Of a stretch of 64,000 nucleotides of DNA, positions 56,571 through 64,000 are shown in pieces (the stretch's first letter is position 1; the number at the start of each line of letters is the position of its first letter). Under the pieces are notes generated by a model. It was not told the DNA's origin and did not search any database. It was given only the letters and a program-made list of their open reading frames with translations. The DNA is taken from assembly GCF_029784155.1 (NCBI RefSeq), contig NC_073692.1, positions 322,645,906 to 322,709,905 on the forward strand, in the 5' to 3' direction. The DNA is from Uranotaenia lowii. Taxonomy: Eukaryota > Arthropoda > Insecta > Diptera > Culicidae. The position numbers were made by a program, and so were the translations under genes.

Positions 56571-56909
56571 ATGAGTGAGATGAAGAATTGCAAAATAAAG
56601 TCGTTGAATGAGCTGTGGTCTAGAATTTCACAGTCACTAGAAAATGTTGTATCTAGACTTGAAATATACTGTCCGGACTTAGAAAAGCGTATTGACCAGC
56701 TGGAGAATAAACTATCTATGAAAACTGAAAACACGAAGCGGGCTGACTCAATGAATTTATTGGTGAGCAACGTTCGTCATGAAATAGAGAGTGCTTCTGA
56801 AACTATGCGTTGCTTGGCAATAAATAGCAACGAGGTCATCATCACTGGAGTTCCGTACCATCATCATGAAAATCAGTTTCCTCTGACTCCGATCCTGATT
56901 ATCCTTTGA
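56571..56909 (+). pseudogene. ORF1-like protein of the CR1-like element
   Basis: 112 codons. Residues 12-60 are a heptad-rich coiled coil (SLNELWSRISQSLENVVSRL, LEKRIDQLENKL). Near 85-105 the phrase NSNEVIITGVPYHHHEN matches the form seen at the start of the RNA-binding region in LINE ORF1 proteins. The frame then ends early in a Pro/Leu-rich run, so the protein is truncated. ORF1 proteins bind element RNA. The link to the downstream ORF2 is by position and is an inference. Confidence 0.6.
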
Positions 56910-57142
56910 TTCCTATTCCGCTCCTATAAGTAAAAACATAAAAAACCCTTTCCTTGATAATTCTCATTCTCCTTCCCACTTTTCCCCTATACTGTGATAT
57001 CCCATGAATCCGCTATACCCCTCCTTAAAGTCTGATGCTGTTTTCTGCTGATAATCGATGAGATGCTGTACGTCTTTCTGCTGAGAGATCACCCGATCTC
57101 GAGAAAACCGGTAACGTTCAACTGGGGTGTTAGTGCTATTAG

Positions 57143-57210
57143 AGAAGAATTTATCGACCAAAACAAAAACTGCTGTTATCAGTGATAAACTGTCCACCAA
57201 AACAAAACTA
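57143..57210 (+). repeat. inter-ORF tandem repeat unit, left part (continues at 60072-60235)
   Basis: GAATTTATCGACCAAAACAAAA followed by TTATCAGTG and ACCAAAACAAAACTA occurs here and again at 60127-60194. A companion block TTATCAGAACTATT-TTATTGCTAT occurs at 60097-60122 and 60217-60240. This is a roughly 130-bp tandem duplication of the retrotransposon, cut by the foldback insertion. Confidence 0.75.
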
Positions 57211-57236
57211 GGGGAGATGGGGGCATAATGGCCACC

Positions 57237-57991
57237 TTAAGGGGGGGGGGGGGGGGTAGGGTCTAACACTTTCAAAAAATCGATTTTTTATTTTTTTTAT
57301 TTTCTTATTGTAAAACATTTCAAGAATGTTGTGTCAAATTTTCAAGTCAATTGAAGCAAAACTGTAGAAATTATAGGCCTTTATCTCCTCCTATCTAATA
57401 CTGCAAGAAAGCAAGAGCAGAAACTTCAAACGCGTTTTTTCGAAAGCACATTTTTTAAGTCCGTGGACATCGTCATTTGAAAACTATTTATCCGATTCTT
57501 TTCAAATTTGGAACATATTTTCTACATATAAAATACCAGACCCCAACGTTTTTCTTTTTTGTTTTTTTTTACTTTGGGGAGATTTTACAGGTGAAAAATG
57601 GCGGATTTTTCCGAGAAAAATCGTAGTTTTTACTTCAAACAGCCACAAAAATTTCATAAAAAATTTTTTAAGTTAAAAAAACCTTGGGGTCCAGAAAAAC
57701 ATCTATTAAAAATATTTTGCTCGGATTTTTTGATTTCAGATGATTCTGTGCTGAGATACAGTGTTCACCGCAAATCCTGTTTTCTAAAAGGCATCCTCGA
57801 AAGTGCTCCGTCACCGGCTCATTTTTCAATATTTTTCTACAAAAAAATTACTAAATGTTCTTTTAATAATGCTTTGTATAATGCAAAAAATTTGAATACA
57901 TTTGTTTGAACGATAGCTCTAGAAAAAAAATCGTAAAAATGGTGTTTTTTTATACCCGTTAGACCCTACCCCCCCCCCCCCCCCCCCTTAA
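57237..57991. mobile_element. TTAA-flanked MITE, copy 2 (nested)
   Basis: Element 57241-57987 between TTAA at 57237-57240 and 57988-57991. Ends are long G and C runs then TAGGGTCTAACACTTTC and TACCCGTTAGACCCTA. It matches the copy at 3779-4493. The homopolymer ends are longer here, suggesting slippage. An open frame of 103 codons (57598-57909) is not conserved in the other copy. Confidence 0.9.
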
Positions 57992-58289
57992 GGAAAACGC
58001 TTATTTAACCATAGAGAACAGCTGTAATATGTGAATTACATCATTGTTTCGTGTTCAGACACTCAAATAGTCTATTGCCTAATTGGATGAAACTTGAAAA
58101 AGTAGATAAACACTTTTAAAAATGCATTTTAAAATTTTTTGCCAAAAGCTGAAAATCAGTCACTGTAGAGGCATAATGAGAAACCCCCCGAGGCAGTATG
58201 AGCACCATTAATGAAGGTATAATGAGCGTTTTCTGCCGGGGATTCTAGCAGGAAATTCGACTCGATGAAGTCAACTGAGTAATAGAGCT

Positions 58290-58395
58290 ACAGCTTGACT
58301 TGTATCGTCTGTCAAATTGGCCTATTGGTAAGGTGTCGGAGAGGTAATCAGTAGGCTCGAGTTCGATTCCTGGTCAAGGTGATTTTTTTTTTCAT
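58290..58395 (+). repeat. tRNA-like segment in the left arm of the foldback element
   Basis: A-box-like TTGGCCTATTGGTAAGG (58317-58333) and B-box-like GAGTTCGATTCC (58359-58370), then a T run. The inverted copy lies at about 59505-59600. The T stem has mismatches, so it is not a working tRNA. It may be a SINE head captured before the arms were formed. Confidence 0.55.
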
Positions 58396-58927
58396 TTATC
58401 ATTCATGATCATGATTGCACTAAACGGTGAGGCGTAGATTCATCAAACAAAGCAACAACAAAATAATCTAGATCTGCTTGTAGAATTCAAAGAATTACCA
58501 CATGCTCATACATTATGTTTCCGGTGTTTTCCCAAGCAACCAAAAGTCCCATAAAACAGGCACAAAAACGCTTACTCAGCCCCATCATTGATATGAAATC
58601 CGTTCTATGCAGCTCAAAATTTAAGTTCTTATGGATACTTTCAAGTTCCAAAACAAGTCTTAATGATCTTCTATTCAGCTTCCAGCGGCCTTTTTATTCA
58701 GCTTCCAAAAAATCGTAAAACGAGCAAAAAATCTATCTCTATCTCAACTACACCCTTGGCATCGGTTCATACCACCTTCTCTTGATTATTTACTTTGTTC
58801 TGCACATGGTGCCGCCATGATGCCACGCACCGGATTCTAAACTCGACTTATGGCTTAATTGCTTCTTTCCTAGATTTCCTACATATATCGCATCAGAATG
58901 GTTACTCAATTACTAAATTACTTATTG

Positions 58928-59010
58928 AAAAAAAACTTGCCCGGCTTGAGAATCGAACCCCAACCTTCGTGGTGAGAATCGAACACGCTACCACTAGACC
59001 ACGCCTAGAT
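58928..59010 (-). mobile_element. tRNA-derived SINE-like segment
   Basis: On the minus strand: A box TGGTCTAGTGGTAG (58988-59001), B box GGTTCGATTCT (58949-58959), then a T-rich end. A second B-box-like motif lies between them. Stems are incomplete, so it is a tRNA-derived repeat and not a gene. Confidence 0.55.
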
Positions 59011-59172
59011 GTTGTTCTAACTGAAACTAAAACTCGATGTGGTGATTTGATTTAGAAAGCACCCCAATGTACTTTTTGTGACTATGTAAATCCCGTTTAA
59101 AGCACTTTTGTGCCCTTTATGTGACTTAGTAAATCCCGTTTTGAGCAGTTTATGTGACTTAAGTCCCATAAA

Positions 59173-59340
59173 ACGTACATATAGGTCACTTTTGCAGCTT
59201 TCAAGTTCGTTAATGAGTACATATAGTTCACTTAAGGGAATTGGGCAAAATAAGTCACATACAACGTACATATTAATCACTTTTGCAGCTTTCAAGTTCA
59301 TGAATGAGTACATAATGTTCACTTAAGGGAATTGGGCAGT
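59173..59340. repeat. 91-bp tandem duplication
   Basis: ACGTACATAT followed by TCACTTTTGCAGCTTTCAAG and TTCACTTAAGGGAATTGGGC occurs twice with a 91-bp offset (59173 and 59264), with few differences. Confidence 0.85.
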
Positions 59341-60386
59341 TGATTCTCTTTGTCAGCCAATATGTAATTATCAAAGTCTTCATTCAATTGAATATGTGAC
59401 TTTTGGTTGCTTGGGTTGTTTGACGGATGATGCTTTGATGCTATTAGCCGTATAATGTAACAATAAAAAAATCATTCATGAATGGTATGTGCAAAAAAAA
59501 TCCCTTCGAACAGGAATCGAACTCGAGTCTACTGATTACCTCTCCGACACCTTATCAATAAGCCAAATCGACAGACGAAACAAGTCAAGCTGTAGCTCTA
59601 TTATTCAGTTGACTTCATCGAGTTGAATTCGCTGCTAGATTCCCCGGCAGAAAATGCTCATTATGCCTTCATTGATAGTGCTCTTTTCGCCTCCAGTGAA
59701 CAAATTAAAGTAAAAAAGCGTTTTAAAATTGATTAAAGTGAAAAATCAAAAACTTTATGATGTTGAAAATTGAGAAACAATGTGTAGATCATGTTGCAGT
59801 GCGTACATTTCAGATCAAGATGATTTAAAGGTCATAAAAGCTTATTTGGCGGTGCTCAAAAATTACAATATTTTCGTCACTTGAGAACCTAGCTGGTTAT
59901 TATTTAATATTTCTGTAAAGACGAAAAGGATATTTCTGTTTTGGTGAAAAATCAATACTATGGGTAGTACGAAATAAGTCCTCATGAAAATTTATTTAAG
60001 AAAATACGTACTTATGTAGAAAAAAGGAGTGCTCGTTATGCCCTGGGTGCTCGTTATGCCCTCATCTCCCCTACAACCAAATGAACAAGTTCAATTTATC
60101 AGAACTATTATTATTGCTATCTGTAAAGAATTTATCGACCAAAACAAAATCTGTTATTATCAGTGTTAAAATTCTCAACCAAAACAAAACTACAACCGAT
60201 TGAACTCATTCAAGTTATCAGAACTATTTTTATTGCTATTCGAAATAATCTTGGAGTCGATGAAATTTGTGAAAATTATATTTTACGCCCTTAGTGTTAG
60301 TATGCAGATTTTTATTTTAGTTGTGAACTTAGTTAGAGGACTTCTCTTAGAACCCAATCTCGTTCTCAAACATTCTAATAATCCTA

Positions 60387-61618
60387 ATGGATGATATTTC
60401 ATTCAACAATACCTTTGCTATATCTAAAGCAGTACAACATGCTGCATTTTGTCTGGAAAAACTTTACATTTGTCATATCAACGTGCAAAATTTATGTGCT
60501 CGTAATTTTTGTAAATTCGAAGAGCTCAAGAGTTTATTTGTTGGGAGCAAAGCTGATATAATTTTGATGAGCGAAACCTGGCCTGATGCTTCAATTCATG
60601 ATTCGATTGTATCGATTAGTGGTTATAAATTAATCCGTAATGACAGGAACAGGCATGGTGGCGGAGTTTGTGCTTATGTCAAAAGTAATCTAAACATCAT
60701 GGTATTAGCTAGATCTGTAAATTTGGAGCATTCACTCGATTTTGAAAGAACTGAGTATCTTTTATTTGAGCTAATTTCCAATTTTAACAAAATACTATTT
60801 GGATTGTACTACAATCCCTCTGGCACTGACTGCTCAAATTTGATCGCGACTCACAATCAACAGTTTGCAATGAGTTTTAACCATTCATTTTTTATTGGCG
60901 ACTTTAATAAAGATTTACTAAAAATACGAGAAGAATTCAGAATTTTAAAGAAACTCTAATCAGCCTGTCAATGGATCATGTGAATTTTGAACCAACGTAC
61001 TTTCACAACCATGGTCATTCACTCCTGGATATTTTGATTACTGATTCTCCAGAGTTCATCTTTAGATTCAATCAAATTTCTTGGCCTGGTGTTTCAAATC
61101 ATGATTTGATATTCGCATCCTTAAATTTCTCACCAAGTTTAAAACCTCATGGATACTGGTTTTGGGACTACATAAACTATAACGCTGCAGAACTTTTTAA
61201 TCATGTTTCTGATTTCCCGTTTGATTCATTTTACAGTATCAAAATGATGCCGATGCTGGTACAAATTTTAAACGACTTTTTGACAAATTTACAAGAAAGG
61301 TATTTTGCCCTAAAGCTCAGAAAATATAAAGAAAATTCTTGGTTCAATACTGAGATCCAGTTAGCAATGATGAACAGAAATTTGGCCTACAGAGCTTGGA
61401 AGAGATTAAAAACCATAGAAAATAAAATTCTCTATAGATTATTACGAAACAAGGTTACGAGTCTGATTCATAAAGCTAAACGAATCCGCGACAAAAAACT
61501 TTTTGATAAAAATTTAGCTCCTGAAAAATTTCGGAATAATCTCAAAAGCCTTGGACTTAATAAACGTCAAGTGGATTCACCCACGTTGAACTATTCTGTT
61601 TCCGAGATTAATGAATAA
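60387..61618 (+). pseudogene. APE endonuclease and linker of the CR1-like element
   Basis: Two frames. 60387-60959 holds the endonuclease: YICHINVQNL (Asn), IILMSETWPD (Glu), RHGGGVCAYVK, GLYYNPSGTDC and FIGDFNKDLL (GDFN). A frame change near 60950 leads to 60971-61618: FEPTYFHNHGHSLLDILITD and SNHDLIFASL (the His-Asp end of the fold), then a Lys/Arg-rich linker (YRAWKRLKTIENK, VTSLIHKAKRIRDKKL). The enzyme would nick the target site. One frameshift and a TAA at 61616-61618 make it non-functional. Confidence 0.8.
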
Positions 61619-61660
61619 TTCTCTTCTAATTTTCCACAAAGCTGCGATTCTGAAATTATA

Positions 61661-63990
61661 GTGCCCAGTAACACAGGAGGTTTTCATTTTAGAAATAGTG
61701 AAATCTACGAAATCGTGAGTGCTATAATTTCTATAAAATCAGACGCTATTGGTCTTGACAAACATTTCTCTAAAGCTGATCGGTTTAATTCTACCTCAAA
61801 TACTACTTTTTCTTTCTCATTTATTCGCTACAATTATCACTACTTCGAAATTTCCCTTTCAGTGGAAAAAGGTTAAAATTATTCCAATCGCAAAGAATCC
61901 CAATAACAAGGAAATAACAAATTTTCGACTTATTAGTATTTTACCTTCAATTTCTAAAGTACCGTAAACTGGGGGAACTTTGATCACTTTTTTAATTCAT
62001 TTTTGAATATTTTGGTAGGGGTTGCTTTTTTGTAATATCTGAAATTTTTAAAACCCTTACTGAGGTGAGAAGTATCAAACATGATCATTGATTGTAGTAA
62101 ATTCAAAAGACATTGGTGGTAATAATTGAATGTTTGTTACAAAACCAGATTCCGAGTTTCGGGGTGACTTTGATCACTGTGGTTTTTAAGTACCGCAACA
62201 TCTTCAAAATTTTTGTTATGGTGCCAATAAGCACACAAAGCATAAACATTAATAACAGTAATTTCTGTTAGGACTATACTGAGTTTTTCAACGTTTTTTT
62301 TCAAAAACATTTATAGTCAAAAGATGGACCATGTTGCCGCATACATCTAGGGGTAAAAATTATAAACATTTCTCAATTTTTTTTGGCCTTAAAAACAAAT
62401 AAAATTTTACCTTCATGCAATTCCTTAGGTCCTCGCCCTGTTCGCATGTATTTTTTTTCTTCAAATTGAACCATTTGATAGGGTTTTGACCATTTTTAAT
62501 ATTCGGGGTTTCTCATGAAAATACACCGTTTTTTTTCAATATAAAAACATTATCACCAAAAGACCTTAAAAATAACACTTAAACTAAACCTAAACAAAGA
62601 AAAAAGTTGAACTTTCATATTAAACAACCCATTTGCTCATAAATGCTTGAATTTGATCAGGAGAGATGTTTGTTTGTGAGCCTTCGAAAAACCAGATATT
62701 TTAGGTTTTTAAAATTACATTATTAGGAATATCAAAAATCTTCTAATAAAAACCAAATTTAGCTTATTCGTAACTAAATTTATAGGCTTTCAAACGTAGT
62801 AAACAGTTTTCAGATATTTTAACTTGTTGCTTAGTTAATGATGATTATCTGCAAAAATATCATGTTGATCAAAGTTACCCTGGTGATCAAAGTATCCCCA
62901 GTTTACGGTATTTGAAAAACTTGTTAAATTACAAATTACAGAATATGTCAACAGCAATAACTTGCTTACCATTTTTCAATCCGGATTTAGATCGTTACAC
63001 AGCACAGAAACAGTGCTCATGAAAGTTCATAATGATATTGCTAAAGCATTTGACAGAGTCTCTCATGTGAAGTTAATACAAAAACTTGTGAATCAATTCA
63101 ACTTTAGCAAACAAGCAGCTCTAATGATTCTCTCATATTTAAGAAATTGCACTCAAGCCGTATATTACGAAAAAAAATTTTTAAATTTTATTCCTATTGA
63201 ATCTGGTGTTCCCCAGGGATCAATTCTAGGCCCTCTTCTGTTTTCACTATTTATTAATGATTTGCCCGAGATTATACAGCACTGTAAAATTTAAATGTTT
63301 GCTGACGATGTTCAGATTTACATGTGTAAAGAAAACTTATTTTCTCTTTCAGAAATGAGTCCTGAAATTAACGTTGATCTTCAGAATATCCATGAATGGT
63401 CAGTTCACAACCTTCTTCCTATTAATACAGCTAAATCAAAAGCAATGCTTTTCTGCACACGCAAAAACCTCTAAGAGCCGCTACTCTTGCTTATAAATCA
63501 GAAAACAATAAGATTTGTGCAACATGCTGAAAATCTAGGAGTTACATTCAATAACCAACTCAACTGGAAAATTCAGTGTGGCAAAATTTATGGTAAAAAC
63601 TGAATTCATCCACCAGATTTTTTGATTCATGTACAAAATTAAAACTTTTTAAAGCATATGTTTATTCGCTATTCCATTATAGATCTTGTTTCAAATTAAA
63701 TGCTCAGGCTCAATCAGTAAATCATTGCGCATTGCATTAAATGCGTGCCTTAGATATGTCTATAGGCTTCCGAGAATTAGTCATGTTTCGTATCTTCAGT
63801 CAAACTTAATTGGGTGTCGGTTCGAAGAATTGTATGAAATTCGTGCTTGTGAAATGGTTCACAGAATCTATTCAACTGGAAAACCAGATTATTTGCGATC
63901 ACTTCTTGTACCATTGAGAAACTTGCGAACCAAAAATTTTCTTATCTCACATCATAGCTCTGCTTATTAAGTATTAGAAAATAGAATAAT
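61661..63990 (+). pseudogene. reverse transcriptase of the CR1-like element, broken
   Basis: Remnants in order: KSDAIGLD (61738), KIIPIAKNPNNKEITNFRLI (61876-61935), the TA MITE, FQSGFRSLHSTETVLMKVHND (62975), KAFDRVSH (motif A; the residues usually found just before it seem deleted), GVPQGSILGPLLFSLFINDL (motif B), a TAA at 63292-63294, then FADDVQIYM (motif C, 63301). The C-terminal part (63686-63970) has RIALNACLRYVYRLPR. Several stops and frameshifts. Removing the MITE and one TA restores an open frame across its site. Confidence 0.82.
61960..62910. mobile_element. TA-flanked MITE inside the RT
   Basis: Element 61962-62908 (947 bp), flanked by TA at 61960-61961 and 62909-62910. Ends CCGTAAACTGGGGGAACTTT and ATCCCCAGTTTACGG are inverted. 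TTTGATCAC/GATCAAAG motifs recur near both ends. No transposase. Probably Tc1/mariner type. Confidence 0.92.
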
Positions 63991-64000
63991 CTCCCATATT

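Larger units (their letters stand above)
58532..59416. mobile_element. element with CCCAAGCAACCAAAAGTC inverted ends
   Basis: CCCAAGCAACCAAAAGTC at the left and GACTTTTGGTTGCTTGGG at the right face each other around 58532-59416, inside the larger foldback element. The interior has a SINE-like segment and a 91-bp tandem duplication near 59173-59340. No protein frame. Target duplication not resolved. Confidence 0.65.
57209..60073. mobile_element. TA-flanked foldback element carrying nested elements
   Basis: Element 57211-60071 (2,861 bp), TA at each side (57209-57210, 60072-60073). Outer ends: GGGGAGATGGGGGCATAATG and CGTTATGCCCTCATCTCCCC. A second arm pair lies further in: 58200-58420 against 59480-59680, including TTTTCTGCCGGGGA and a tRNA-like segment. 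Phrases like GGCATAATGAG recur as subterminal repeats. It contains a TTAA MITE, a possible CCCAAGCAACC element and tRNA-derived segments. TA duplication suggests the Tc1/mariner group. No transposase frame. Confidence 0.85.
56520..64000 (+). mobile_element. CR1-like non-LTR retrotransposon with nested insertions
   Basis: Remaining parts: an ORF1-like frame (56571-56909), inter-ORF DNA to 57210 and from 60072 to 60386, endonuclease (60387-61618) and RT with C-terminus (61661-61961, 62909-64000). It is split by a TA-flanked foldback element (57211-60071) and a TA MITE in the RT (61962-62908). It runs off the window. The ORF1 coiled coil, APE endonuclease and SGVPQGSILGPLLFSLFINDLP motif fit the CR1/L2 group. 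Confidence 0.8.

Noticed and set aside
57598..57909. 103-codon frame in the TTAA MITE
   Set aside because: The same region in the other copy (4122-4200) hits a stop after about 25 codons, so it is not conserved as protein.
1..64000. Endogenous viral elements
   Set aside because: No capsid, polymerase or envelope-like frame outside non-viral retroelements was recognised on either strand.

Overview
This window looks like AT-rich, repeat-laden insect nuclear DNA, most likely from a mosquito or a close dipteran relative. That is an inference. It rests on DD37E-type Tc1/mariner (ITmD37E-like) transposases, a family described from mosquitoes, on many small TA-, TTAA- and 8-bp-TSD elements, and on compact exons with 56-73 nt introns. 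No bacterial-style operon, rRNA or intact tRNA gene was found.

The only host genes I recognise form a cluster of four homologs of the FMN-dependent (S)-2-hydroxy-acid oxidase (glycolate oxidase, HAO) family between 19.3 and 52.4 kb. Gene A (19338-20470, +) has lost the active-site arginine of the R164/R167 position. Gene B (27092-37409, +) has an 8.8 kb intron, an Arg-to-Cys change in the HGxR active-site motif and a C-terminal tail of about 140 residues. Gene C (44418 or further upstream to 37490, -) is very diverged and lacks the catalytic His/Arg motif. Gene D (51182-52401, +) keeps every catalytic residue. A, B and D share a phase-0 intron directly after the active-site block. B and C converge with only 80 nt between their stop codons. 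The picture is one intact oxidase plus three increasingly altered paralogs, which is the most interesting biology here.

The rest is a record of nested transposition. From 0.5 to 2 kb a foldback element carries a 5'-truncated non-LTR insert with a 12-bp TSD, next to a Tc1 relic split by a hAT-type MITE. A TTAA-flanked MITE lies at 3.8-4.5 kb and an RTE-like retrotransposon with an intact RT at 5.5-8.9 kb. A hAT element at 13.0-14.7 kb contains a second hAT MITE. Copies of that second family (TAAGGTTGCCAG ends) recur near 20.6, 35.8, 38.1 and 39.5 kb. Between genes A and B lie an ITmD37E relic, a minisatellite, and a Jockey-like relic split by another Tc1-type element.

Gene B's intron holds a palindrome of about 1 kb and a 3 kb array of 80-bp repeats. 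Gene C's intron holds a (ATGAGAC)n array of about 59 copies. A Penelope-like element (48.5-50.6 kb) sits just upstream of gene D, and a 1.18 kb ITmD37E copy just downstream. From 56.5 kb to the window end is a CR1-like retrotransposon split by a 2.86 kb TA-flanked foldback element, itself carrying a TTAA MITE, and by a 947-bp TA MITE inside its RT.
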